A stretch of DNA of 20,504 nucleotides from IMG/VR virus record IMGVR_UViG_3300046007_005762, positions 1 through 20,504 of that record; one strand, 5' to 3'. The DNA comes from a virus. Of the stretch, positions 5,495-12,233 are shown piece by piece; the stretch's first letter is position 1, and each line of letters starts with the position of its first letter. A program made the position numbers and the translations under genes. The notes beneath the pieces were generated by a model. The model did not search any database. It was not told the DNA's origin and was given only the letters and a program-made list of their open reading frames with translations.

Positions 5495-6101
5495 TAAGAA
5501 AAAATCACCCATCACGGGTTTTGCTTGCGAAAAGGCATTTATCAAAGGCGGTGTGCAATACTACCGCGATGGACTTGGAAATATCTTCTGCAAACCATTA
5601 GACCAATCCGAAATGGTTGGTGGCGGTAATGAAATCCCGCGCAACAACGAAGCAGACAACACCACCCGGTTGCAAAGGGTTAAAGACATTACAGGCAAAC
5701 CTAACCCCACAATTTTAGATTTTGGGTGTGGCAATGGTATGCTGGTATGCTTTGGAAAAGCAAGAGGATATAACGTGCTTGGTTATGACCTATATCGACC
5801 CGAAACCCACGATGCCCTCAATAAAAAATACGATTGCCTACTCTTAATAGAGGTGATTGAGCATTTGTCCGAGCCGTTTGATGAATTGAAACTGATGAAA
5901 AACCTGCTCAACCCCGGTGGAAAGGTTATGATTGAGACATCATTCTCCGATTGGCTGACCGAACACGATGCATACATTGAGCCAAAGGTAGGGCATTGCA
6001 CTATTTTTAGCCATGCCGGGTTGGATTTTCTGTTTGAGAAGTTCGGGTTTAAGATAGGCAAACACATAAACGACAACGTGAGAATTTATGCTCTGGGTTA
6101 A
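5487..6101 (+). CDS. Class I SAM-dependent methyltransferase
   Basis: 204 residues from the ATG at 5487; a longer frame exists to 5442 but lies entirely inside the glycosyltransferase gene. Motif I is ILDFGCGNG (76-84), the acidic residue for the ribose is probably Asp101 (VLGYDL), and LLLIEVIEHL (118-127) is motif IV of the UbiG-like/Methyltransf_23 type. The C-terminal sequence has the H..IF....L..L....GF pattern typical of that group, which methylates small molecules and sugars rather than DNA. The N-terminal 60 residues hold two isolated cysteines (14 and 35). Next to glycosyltransferases, a sugar O-methyltransferase role is plausible. It overlaps the ParB-like gene by 14 bases. Confidence 0.8.
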   Translation: MANKKKSPITGFACEKAFIKGGVQYYRDGLGNIFCKPLDQSEMVGGGNEIPRNNEADNTTRLQRVKDITGKPNPTILDFGCGNGMLVCFGKARGYNVLGYDLYRPETHDALNKKYDCLLLIEVIEHLSEPFDELKLMKNLLNPGGKVMIETSFSDWLTEHDAYIEPKVGHCTIFSHAGLDFLFEKFGFKIGKHINDNVRIYALG

Positions 6102-6513
6102 ACTAACAGAGATTAGGCCGAATGCAAACAACCCACGCCAAATAAGCGCGGATGATTTTGCGTTGCTGAAACGCTCTTTAATGCAGTTTCCCGAAATGCT
6201 CACAGCAAGGCCACTTGTATGCTATACATCCGATATGGGTGGGTATGTGATATTGGGTGGCAACCAAAGATACAGAGCATTGTGCGACATAGGGGCAGAG
6301 GAAGTGCCTATCGTATTGGCTGATGACTGGACACCACAACAACGTGATGAGTTCTTGATTAAAGATAATACGCATTACGGCAAATGGGATACCGAGATGT
6401 TGGCAAATGAATGGGATGCGGTTGAACTTGCGGAATGGGGTTTGCACCTGCCTGAACCACCCGAAGAAAAGGAAGAAAAAGACACTTGCCCGACTTGTGG
6501 CAAATCAATATAA
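6088..6513 (+). CDS. ParB-like nuclease-domain protein with a C-terminal zinc knuckle
   Basis: 141 residues. VKLTEIRPNANNPRQIS and VILGGNQRYRAL (about 54-65) are the ParB/Srx core, the second being its nucleotide-binding motif. It continues with WTPQQRDEFLIKDN and LANEWDAVELAEWGL, which I know as the linker between ParB-type domains and adenine DNA methyltransferases in phage proteins; here the methylase half is absent and the protein ends with CPTCGKSI (Cys134, Cys137). It may be a regulator or partner of DNA modification or packaging. Gap to the next gene is 21 bases. Confidence 0.75.
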   Translation: MLWVKLTEIRPNANNPRQISADDFALLKRSLMQFPEMLTARPLVCYTSDMGGYVILGGNQRYRALCDIGAEEVPIVLADDWTPQQRDEFLIKDNTHYGKWDTEMLANEWDAVELAEWGLHLPEPPEEKEEKDTCPTCGKSI

Positions 6514-6534
6514 AAACATCGGAGATACATCGGT

Positions 6535-6909
6535 ATGGAATTAGAGAAACAACCACATGGCGGAAGCCTGACAAGACCAGCGAAAGGGCAAACAATGAAC
6601 CCCAATGGCAGACCCAAAAAGTTTGTCACGTTGCTGAAAGAACACGGCTACAAAGTGAGCGAGGTAAACGACACCGTGCAGGCAATGTTGGCAATGACAC
6701 TGGATGAACTCAAAGAAGTTTGGAATGACCCAAAGGCGACCATACTTGAAAAGACCATTGCCAACGCTATGCGGAAGTCATTGGAGAAAGGCAGTTTGTA
6801 TTCCATTGAAACGCTACTGAGCAGGGTGTACGGCAAGCCAAAGGAAACGGCAGATGTAAATCAAAATGTAACCGGGGAGATAAAAATATCACTTGATTTA
6901 GGAGAATAA
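6535..6909 (+). CDS. Probable small-terminase-like protein (DUF5681-type N-terminus)
   Basis: 124 residues. MNPNGRPKKF (21-30) is the signature NPNGRPK of a family found before large terminase genes. The remainder is helical (AMLAMTLDELKEVW, KTIANAMRKSL, YSIETLLSRVYGKPKE), ending in an acidic strand. The small terminase binds phage DNA and hands it to the large subunit. The gene precedes the large terminase with two genes between. An HTH is not obvious, so the role is inferred from motif and position. Confidence 0.55.
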   Translation: MELEKQPHGGSLTRPAKGQTMNPNGRPKKFVTLLKEHGYKVSEVNDTVQAMLAMTLDELKEVWNDPKATILEKTIANAMRKSLEKGSLYSIETLLSRVYGKPKETADVNQNVTGEIKISLDLGE

Positions 6910-6914
6910 AAAAA

Positions 6915-6950
6915 CCCGGCAGCTTTGCGGGGTACTGCCGGGCTGGTTTT
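6915..6950 (+). terminator. Strong hairpin, possible attenuator or terminator
   Basis: CCCGGCAG (6915-6922) and CTGCCGGG (6935-6942) form a perfect 8-bp stem with a 12-base loop, preceded by a run of A and followed, four bases on, by TTTT. It lies 5 bases after the small-terminase-like gene. The distance to the short T run makes partial termination or mRNA end protection more likely than full termination. Confidence 0.5.
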
Positions 6951-6984
6951 GCAACCGATATTCAAGTGCAAATATAAACAAAAA

Positions 6985-7125
6985 ATGAAAAGAAAATACC
7001 ACGTTCAAAGAAATCGTGACAAAAAAATGAGACAATTGCACTTCCATTTGGTGCTGATTAAAAGCGGTTTCATAAATGGGATTTACAAAAACCTAAAACA
7101 AGCCATCGAATGGCACGAAAAATGA
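6985..7125 (+). CDS. Small basic hypothetical protein
   Basis: 46 residues from the ATG at 6985 (MKRKYHVQRNRDKKM...). An upstream ATG at 6925 lies inside the hairpin and is unlikely. It has a basic N-terminus, a beta-like stretch (LHFHLVLIKSGFINGIY), then NLKQAIEWHEK. No known family. Its stop overlaps the ATG of the glycosyltransferase at 7122 (ATGA), which supports translation. Confidence 0.5.
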   Translation: MKRKYHVQRNRDKKMRQLHFHLVLIKSGFINGIYKNLKQAIEWHEK

Positions 7126-8180
7126 AAGTATTAGCATTATGGCAGGGCATGGGTGGGGTGGAATACCACCGCCTTTATGTCCCACTGAAACGCCTGCAAA
7201 TCGACCATGCTGACCAAATCGAGGTGGAAGTATCGCAGGAGTTTGATAAATCAGGACTACCTAATTTAAAGCAATATGACCTTATACTATTCAACAGGTG
7301 GTTGGGTGCTGACCACTACGAGATACTCCATTATTTGGCAAAGCACGGCATCCCGTACATTGTCGACATCGATGATTTTTGGGAACTGCCGAAGTACCAC
7401 CCAACGTATAAATTTTTTCGTGAGAACAAATTAAAGCAAGCCATTGTGGATGCTATCCGATACGCTGACGGGGTGACCACCACCACACCGCAACTGTCTG
7501 CTGAATTGCGTAAGTTGAACAGGAACGTGGAAATACTGCCCAACGCATTGGACACAACGGATGAACATTGGCTATCTGCCCCACAGCAACGCGATGTGTT
7601 CACCTTTGGATGGGTTGGTGGCCTTACCCACTCAAACGATATTATGATTATATCGGATGCCATTGCCCGGATATGCGATGAGTACGGTGACCGTGTTCGC
7701 TTTGTGATCTGCGGATGGATGCCGAACAATTACGTTTGGGATAGCATCTTGTATAAGTTCAACGGAAGCACGGGTGTACTCCGACCTCAGGTTGTTGTAT
7801 CGGCAGCACAAGCACCAAACGAATATGGTAACTTTTACCGCCTGTTTGATTGCGCGCTTGCACCGTTGGAAGATACCAAATGGAATAGCTGCAAAAGTGA
7901 ACTCAAAATAATAGAAGCGTCAACCTATAAATTGCCCGTGATAGCATCAAACGTCAACCCATATATTAACCACGCGGAGAACTACGGGGTGCATTTCACA
8001 GACAACAACCCGGATGCGTGGTATAAATCAATGAAGCATTTTCTGGATAGTCAGGAAAGCGCACGGATTTTGGGGGATAACAATTACTATTACTGCAAAG
8101 AGCATCACGATTTAGATAAAATTAACAGCCAGCGGTTGGAGTTTTACAAATGCACATCCAATATAAGCGACCATTCGTAA
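7122..8180 (+). CDS. GT-B glycosyltransferase, family 4-like
   Basis: 352 residues; ATG at 7122 chosen for its ATGA overlap with the previous stop (an in-frame ATG at 7110 adds four residues). The N-terminal Rossmann half begins MKVLALWQGMGGVEYHR and has IVDIDDFW. A linker, NVEILPNALD, leads to the C-terminal half (FTFGWVGGLTHSNDI). The donor site SELKIIEASTYKLPVIASN, with Glu265, matches the E..A...P.I.S pattern of family 4. Such enzymes move a sugar from a nucleotide donor; phage homologues are associated with virion or DNA glycosylation, but the substrate is not visible here. It overlaps the large terminase by 31 bases, so it is part of the packaging transcript. Confidence 0.78.
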   Translation: MKVLALWQGMGGVEYHRLYVPLKRLQIDHADQIEVEVSQEFDKSGLPNLKQYDLILFNRWLGADHYEILHYLAKHGIPYIVDIDDFWELPKYHPTYKFFRENKLKQAIVDAIRYADGVTTTTPQLSAELRKLNRNVEILPNALDTTDEHWLSAPQQRDVFTFGWVGGLTHSNDIMIISDAIARICDEYGDRVRFVICGWMPNNYVWDSILYKFNGSTGVLRPQVVVSAAQAPNEYGNFYRLFDCALAPLEDTKWNSCKSELKIIEASTYKLPVIASNVNPYINHAENYGVHFTDNNPDAWYKSMKHFLDSQESARILGDNNYYYCKEHHDLDKINSQRLEFYKCTSNISDHS

Positions 8181-9337
8181 CGGATTACCAACGCAGGATA
8201 TTAGACAGCCCTGCGAGGTACACCATTACCGCTGCTGCCACCAAAGTAGGCAAGACGGCTTCGCATATTATTTGGCTGTTTGAACAGGCATTGCGCTTAA
8301 AAGAAAATCAATCCGTGTGGTGGGTTGCCCCAGTGTATCAGCAGGCAGAGATTGCATTCAACCGTATGCGTACACAAGTGACCGACAAATCATTTTTCAA
8401 GGTCAATGAAAGCAAACTGCGACTGACAACCCCAACGGGCGGTGTCATCCAATTTAAGTCAGCAGAGAAGCCCGACAACCTTTATGGTGATGATGTCTAT
8501 GCAGCCGTGTTTGACGAGTTTACACGGGCAAGGGAAGAGGCGTGGTTCGCCTTGCGTTCTACCCTGACAAAGACAGAGGGAAAATGCAAGTTGATTGGTA
8601 ACGTAAAGGGAAAAAAGAACTGGGGTTATAAGCTATCGGAACGGGCAAGGATGGGAGAACCTAACTACGAGTTCCACAAAATCACGGCATACGATGGTGT
8701 TAATGCCGGCATCCTGAAAATGGAAGAGGTGGAGCAGGCAAAACGTGACCTACCACAGCACATATTTAGCGAGTTATACCTTGCAGAGCCAACAGAGGAT
8801 GGCAGCAACCCATTTGGATTGTCATTTATTAACCAGTGCATCGAGCCGATTTCAAACCGACCTGCGGAGTGGTACGGTATTGACCTTGCAAAGTACAGCG
8901 ACTGGACAGTCATAATTGGATTGGATGCAGAATATAAGGTTTGCCACTTTGACCGCTTTCAAATGGATTGGGCGCAAACCGAGCAGCGTATTATCCGCAC
9001 CATTGGTACGACACCTGCGGCGTTGGATAGCACCGGAGTGGGCGATCCTATCGTTGAGAAGATACAGCGCATATGCCCCCGTGCAATTGGTGTGAAATTT
9101 ACCAGCACAAGCAAGCAACAAATGATGGAGCAACTGACCGCAGACGTCCACGCTGGAACCATTAAATTTCCAGAGGGTGTAATTGCTGATGAAATGCGTA
9201 ACTTTGAATTTGAACACACACAGACGGGCATGAGGTATTCAGCACCATCAGGGCTACACGATGATGCGGTTTGTGCTTTGGCACTTGCCCGACATTGTAG
9301 TATAAGAAACAAAAAAGGAGTATTTGTTATCATATGA
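8150..9337 (+). CDS. Large terminase subunit (TerL)
   Basis: 395 residues. The ATPase domain has a variant Walker A, ATKVGKT (about 30-36), and Walker B AAVFDE (118-123), followed by the coupling motif region IGNVKGKKNW. The C-terminal RNase H-like nuclease has acidic residues Asp245 (GIDLAK), Asp293 (ALDSTGVGD) and Asp371/Asp372 (LHDDAV). It cuts concatemers and pumps DNA into the prohead. Length is slightly short of the usual 420-550. Start at 8150 inside the glycosyltransferase gene keeps the conserved YKRPFVTDYQ opening. Stop overlaps the next ATG (ATGA). Confidence 0.93.
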   Translation: MHIQYKRPFVTDYQRRILDSPARYTITAAATKVGKTASHIIWLFEQALRLKENQSVWWVAPVYQQAEIAFNRMRTQVTDKSFFKVNESKLRLTTPTGGVIQFKSAEKPDNLYGDDVYAAVFDEFTRAREEAWFALRSTLTKTEGKCKLIGNVKGKKNWGYKLSERARMGEPNYEFHKITAYDGVNAGILKMEEVEQAKRDLPQHIFSELYLAEPTEDGSNPFGLSFINQCIEPISNRPAEWYGIDLAKYSDWTVIIGLDAEYKVCHFDRFQMDWAQTEQRIIRTIGTTPAALDSTGVGDPIVEKIQRICPRAIGVKFTSTSKQQMMEQLTADVHAGTIKFPEGVIADEMRNFEFEHTQTGMRYSAPSGLHDDAVCALALARHCSIRNKKGVFVII

Positions 9338-9921
9338 AATTACCAAAGAACTGGCAGGACATCAGCATCGGCACGTTTCAAAAACTGCACAAGCTGACCG
9401 AGCCGACGTTTGAAAACCAAATCGCAACGCTTGCCATCCTGACCGGGCAGACCGTTGACCAAATCGAGGAGTTGCCAATCAAAGAAATCACCTCTGCCAT
9501 CAATTCATTGGCGTGGATGTCACAGCTACCCACCGCAAAGGATTTCAAAAAGTTCAGGCACGGGCTGACAACCTATAAATTTGTTGCAAGCCAACACGAA
9601 TTAGCAGCGCATCAGTTTATTGCGGTTCAGGACTTGTTTGGACAGCAGGATAATTGGGTGGGAAACCTGCACAAAATTATGGCTGCACTGGCTGTGAAAT
9701 ACAAATGGTTTCGCAAATCCGAAATTAAACCCACCGAATTTGAGGGGGTTGCTGAGTTGTTCCGTGAACGCATGAGCATAGCCAATGCGTACGGTTACGC
9801 GCTTTTTTTTTCGGCTTACTTGCCAGCGTCACTCGAAATTACCCAAGTATTTTTAGAGCAGGAAGTGGAGAAGTTGAAGAGGATTCACGCAGAAAAGACC
9901 GCCCAGCCATCGCATGGTTAA
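9334..9921 (+). CDS. Probable tail assembly chaperone (zero-frame product)
   Basis: 195 residues beginning MKLPKNWQDISIGTFQKLH. The layout of an N-terminal helical domain (ATLAILTGQTVDQIEELPI), a central F...A..Q segment and a helical end resembles Bacteroidetes-phage chaperones placed near tail genes; identification is from general pattern. Within the gene, a run of nine T (9803-9811) includes T TTT TTT in the correct phase for a -1 shift. The -1 frame is open for another 105 codons. Tail chaperones classically exist as a short form and a -1 frameshifted long form, which fits. Unusually, it sits next to the terminase, about 5 kb before the tape measure. Coupled to TerL by ATGA. Confidence 0.55.
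   Translation: MKLPKNWQDISIGTFQKLHKLTEPTFENQIATLAILTGQTVDQIEELPIKEITSAINSLAWMSQLPTAKDFKKFRHGLTTYKFVASQHELAAHQFIAVQDLFGQQDNWVGNLHKIMAALAVKYKWFRKSEIKPTEFEGVAELFRERMSIANAYGYALFFSAYLPASLEITQVFLEQEVEKLKRIHAEKTAQPSHG
9804..9810 (+). promoter_or_regulatory. T TTT TTT slippery heptamer for -1 frameshifting
   Basis: In the zero frame the codons are CTT TTT TTT TCG. A -1 slip on the two TTT codons continues as TTC GGC TTA in the next frame. A GGC...GCC hairpin just downstream is weak, so efficiency may be low. A sequencing error in the T run would give the same picture. Confidence 0.5.
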
Positions 9922-10127
9922 AGACCATAGATGGAATGGCAGGCGGTGACCGCACAAAATGGGATTTCTTTTTAAATATGGGATTGGTGGAGTTCCTGAA
10001 TGCGGTATCGTTCCACAACGAAAAGAAACGGGCGCAAACCGAAAGGCTGAACGCAGCAGCACAGGGGGCAAAATCTGCAAAGGATAGTAGCGTTTATCAA
10101 ATTGCACTATTGCAAGAGTTAATTTAA
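9810..10127 (+). CDS. -1 frame extension of the tail chaperone (long form, 264 residues with the first 159)
   Basis: After the slip the frame reads FGLLASVTRNYPSIFRAG, an acidic/basic linker (GEVEEDSRRKDRP), then WLKTIDGM, WDFFLNMGLVEFLNAVSFHN and a helical EKKRAQTERLN end, and stops at 10127. The only ATG-initiated part starts at 9936, without an evident start signal and inside the end of the zero-frame product, so fusion through frameshifting explains it better than a separate gene. This would correspond to the T part of a gpG/gpGT-like pair, which recruits tape measure and tube subunits. Confidence 0.5.
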   Translation, partial: FGLLASVTRNYPSIFRAGSGEVEEDSRRKDRPAIAWLKTIDGMAGGDRTKWDFFLNMGLVEFLNAVSFHNEKKRAQTERLNAAAQGAKSAKDSSVYQIALLQELI

Positions 10128-10140
10128 TTATGTATATTTG
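10110..10140 (+). promoter_or_regulatory. Bacteroidetes-type promoter for the small RNA
   Basis: TTG (10110-10112), a 20-base spacer and TATATTTG (10133-10140), a perfect TAnnTTTG -7. It overlaps the end of the chaperone long form and would start RNA at about 10146, in a stretch without a coding frame. Confidence 0.65.
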
Positions 10141-10145
10141 TAGCA

Positions 10146-10274
10146 GTAAGGCGAGAAAAAAAGAATTATTTTAGACTCCATTGAGCGGTGATGCGCGAGA
10201 CCTAAATAGTCTGACACTTGGAAAGACAAGGTTTATTTCCCATTGACAGCCCGGAAAGACGGGCATTTTTTTTT
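10146..10274 (+). ncRNA. Phage small RNA bounded by its own promoter and terminator
   Basis: About 129 bases between a good promoter and a strong terminator, with no credible reading frame. Predicted by eye: stem TTAGACT (10171-10177) with AGTCTGA (10208-10214, one G-U), then hairpin CTTG-GAAAGA-CAAG (10217-10230), then terminator hairpin with the same hexaloop GAAAGA. A role is not recognised; two identical exposed loops suggest a protein or RNA binding site. The start is inferred from the promoter. Confidence 0.5.
10249..10274 (+). terminator. Intrinsic terminator of the small RNA
   Basis: GCCCG (10249-10253), loop GAAAGA, CGGGC (10260-10264), then A and nine T (10266-10274). A textbook intrinsic terminator. 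Confidence 0.85.
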
Positions 10275-10275
10275 C

Positions 10276-10283
10276 TACTTTTA
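10276..10283 (+). promoter_or_regulatory. TACTTTTA motif, candidate late promoter -7 (instance 1)
   Basis: TACTTTTA directly follows the small-RNA terminator, so a new start of transcription here would serve the tRNA-like element and the 10419 gene. No TTG is seen at the -33 position. One of five instances of this motif in the structural region. Confidence 0.4.
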
Positions 10284-10302
10284 TATATGAGGCTACGGCC
10301 TT

Positions 10303-10416
10303 GCCGGGTTAGTGTATAATAGGTAACATCACCATGCGCGCTAACGGGTTGCTTTGAGCGGCACTACAATAGCAATTCAAAGATGGTGGACGGGAGTTCG
10401 ATTCTCCCACCCGGTG
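10303..10416 (+). tRNA. tRNA-like element with a 47-nt anticodon loop
   Basis: Acceptor GCCGGGT (10303-10309) with ACCCGGT (10409-10415; first pair G-U); T8 and A9; D stem GTGT/ACAT with the D loop containing A14, GG and A21; anticodon stem ACCAT (10331-10335) with ATGGT (10383-10387), extended by a C-G pair; variable loop GGAC; T arm GGGAG-TTCGATT-CTCCC (10392-10408) with the invariant TTC.A; discriminator G10416. All arms fit, but the anticodon loop is 47 bases instead of 7 and does not begin with a Y-U pair, so no anticodon can be assigned. CCA is not encoded. It may be a tRNA with a small insertion, a decayed tRNA, or a tRNA mimic. Confidence 0.5.
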
Positions 10417-10418
10417 CG

Positions 10419-11012
10419 ATGAATATAAGCAAGGCAGATTTAGCCAAACTCGATGCGCTGTTGCCTACCATTGGCATTGATGAAAAAACCGCTGGCATGG
10501 GTGGCACGGTGCTATCCGATGCAATGGTATTTGTTGCGCAGGTCATTATTGATAAACTTAAAGAAAGCGCACGCGAAAAAGACCTTAAGGCCACCAACAA
10601 CCTGATACAAAGTATACAAGCTGATTATCCTAATGTAACGCCACAGGGTATTGATATTTCAATTTCAATGGCCGACTACTGGGAGCGTGTCGAATATGGA
10701 CAAAAGCCCGGTAAGTGGCCTCATATGCCATCATTGATTGAATGGGTTGGTGCAAAGGCATCTGTCAAAAAAATTGCACTGGCTCGCAGAGGTAGAAAAA
10801 ATCAAAGCGTTGACGATGCCATCAAATCATTTGCTGCTGTGATAGCCAAAAAAATACACAGCAAAGGTACAATAAAAAGATTTGGCTACAAAGGTGCTGG
10901 ATTTATTGCGGATGTATTAACCCAACAAAACATAGACACCATCGCGCAAAAGCTATCCGATTTGACTGGATTGCGCTTAAATGCATTTATCAGTACCGAG
11001 ACAGCCAAATAG
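10419..11012 (+). CDS. HK97 gp10-like neck/tail completion protein
   Basis: 197 residues from the ATG at 10419. An in-frame ATG at 10383 lies in the tRNA-like element and was rejected. Residues around DYWERVEYGQKPGKWPHMPSL followed by IEWV match the Y...VE.G..P..WP....I..WV pattern of gp10-type head-tail joining or tail completion proteins, after a first helical half with NNLIQSIQADYP. It would sit at the head-tail junction. It follows the motif at 10276 and ends 15 bases before the next gene. Confidence 0.5.
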   Translation: MNISKADLAKLDALLPTIGIDEKTAGMGGTVLSDAMVFVAQVIIDKLKESAREKDLKATNNLIQSIQADYPNVTPQGIDISISMADYWERVEYGQKPGKWPHMPSLIEWVGAKASVKKIALARRGRKNQSVDDAIKSFAAVIAKKIHSKGTIKRFGYKGAGFIADVLTQQNIDTIAQKLSDLTGLRLNAFISTETAK

Positions 11013-11013
11013 G

Positions 11014-11021
11014 TACTTTTA
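11014..11021 (+). promoter_or_regulatory. TACTTTTA motif (instance 2)
   Basis: The 15-base gap between two genes is almost entirely this motif: GTACTTTTATAGGTA, then ATG at 11028, 14 bases from the first T. No -33 TTG is evident. Confidence 0.4.
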
Positions 11022-11027
11022 TAGGTA

Positions 11028-12233
11028 ATGGCAATCACAATCAACACGGAGCCAAACGATATTGCTCCCGTTTATTCCGATATTTCCTACGTGGTGACAT
11101 CCACCAACTACGCACAATCAAACTTTAAATTTGTGGCGGTGGTAAAAAACACAGCTGGAACAATCATTGCAAAACTGAAAGCACCGATTTTTCACGGCAC
11201 TACCGATAAAGGGGTTTTTAACATCAGCAGGATTCTGCAAAATTATGTGACGTATGACTTCAGCCAAAGCCTTGCCAGTGTCAGCAAATGCACCAACAGC
11301 TATTTGGCGTATAGTGTAGAATTTGGCGAAGAGTATGGGGGTACTGAGTATTTAAACCTTACCAGCGATACCGGAAAATACGTTTGGAACGGCCTTTATA
11401 ATTTGTACGGCAGTGAAACAATAAGCGATTATAAACTTGCATTCCCAGCAGCAACGGGCAAATTCCTTACCCGTGTACGCACAAGGCGTGTGTCATTAGC
11501 GCAAAGTGATTACCTTTATTTCATGAGGGCAAACACGGGCTCAACTGGCTGTGATATTCAGGTAAAAGCCTACAACGGTGCAGGCTCATTGATTGCAACG
11601 TCACAGATTGCAAACACGTTCACAGACACAAACGATAAAAGTGAGTATCTTTTGCGCTGTCCTGCTGGCCCTGATAACCTAAACGATGTAGCACAGGCCG
11701 AATTGATTGCCGGAACGTCTGGCAGTGTTGTACCTGCATCAACAAGCTATTACACCATACAGGCATACAATCAGCTGAACAATAACTACGGAAGCGAACT
11801 TTACAGATTTGATGTGGTTGAGGAGTGCAGCAAATATGCACCGCAATATCTGTACTTCCTGAACCCTCTTGGTGGCTTTGAATCTGTGCGCTGTAGCATG
11901 GCATCCAAAGACAAATATAACGTCAGCAGAAAGCAATTTAAGCGCAACAATTACACGCTGTCTGGCAACACCTACGCATACGATACTAGCAAACACGGCA
12001 TCACCAACTATGCGGTAGAGAAAACCAAAGAGGTGACACTCAACACAAACTGGCTAACTGAAACGGAGTTTGAATGGTTGCAAGATTTGATTGCCAGCCC
12101 GGTTGTCTTTTTGGGCAACATACCAGTGAACATCGTTGAGACATCATACGAGGTGTTTGATTACGTTGATGGCCCGAACAACTTGAAAATAACTGTCCAA
12201 TATACTGAACCTGAAAGGCTGCAAAACGCATGA
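11028..12233 (+). CDS. Tail structural protein, probably tail-tip/distal tail component
   Basis: 401 residues, mostly predicted beta structure, rich in Thr, Ser, Asn and Tyr. The N-terminal part (MAITINTEPNDIAPVYSDI, FNISRILQNYV) and the C-terminal TNWLTETEFEWLQDLIASP and VFLGNIPVNIVETSYE pattern resemble structural proteins of Bacteroidetes phages that precede the long tail-tip protein. The exact role (distal tail or baseplate-like ring) is inferred from position. The ATGA overlap with the 12230 gene suggests fixed stoichiometry or coupled assembly. No signal peptide, no membrane segment. Confidence 0.5.
   Translation: MAITINTEPNDIAPVYSDISYVVTSTNYAQSNFKFVAVVKNTAGTIIAKLKAPIFHGTTDKGVFNISRILQNYVTYDFSQSLASVSKCTNSYLAYSVEFGEEYGGTEYLNLTSDTGKYVWNGLYNLYGSETISDYKLAFPAATGKFLTRVRTRRVSLAQSDYLYFMRANTGSTGCDIQVKAYNGAGSLIATSQIANTFTDTNDKSEYLLRCPAGPDNLNDVAQAELIAGTSGSVVPASTSYYTIQAYNQLNNNYGSELYRFDVVEECSKYAPQYLYFLNPLGGFESVRCSMASKDKYNVSRKQFKRNNYTLSGNTYAYDTSKHGITNYAVEKTKEVTLNTNWLTETEFEWLQDLIASPVVFLGNIPVNIVETSYEVFDYVDGPNNLKITVQYTEPERLQNA

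Noticed and set aside
6969-6976. Minus-strand TATATTTG -7 element
   Set aside because: No TTG at about 19 bases upstream and no leftward gene to serve.
6925-7125. Longer form of the small basic protein starting at 6925
   Set aside because: The extension reads through the 8-bp hairpin at 6915-6942; the ATG at 6985 is a better start.
10343-10416. Second, normal-length tRNA using AACGGGT as acceptor
   Set aside because: Length fits, but the D and anticodon stems do not pair and the acceptor has a mismatch.
10383-10418. Earlier start of the gp10-like gene at 10383
   Set aside because: It translates the 3' half of the tRNA-like element; the family-like sequence begins at 10419.
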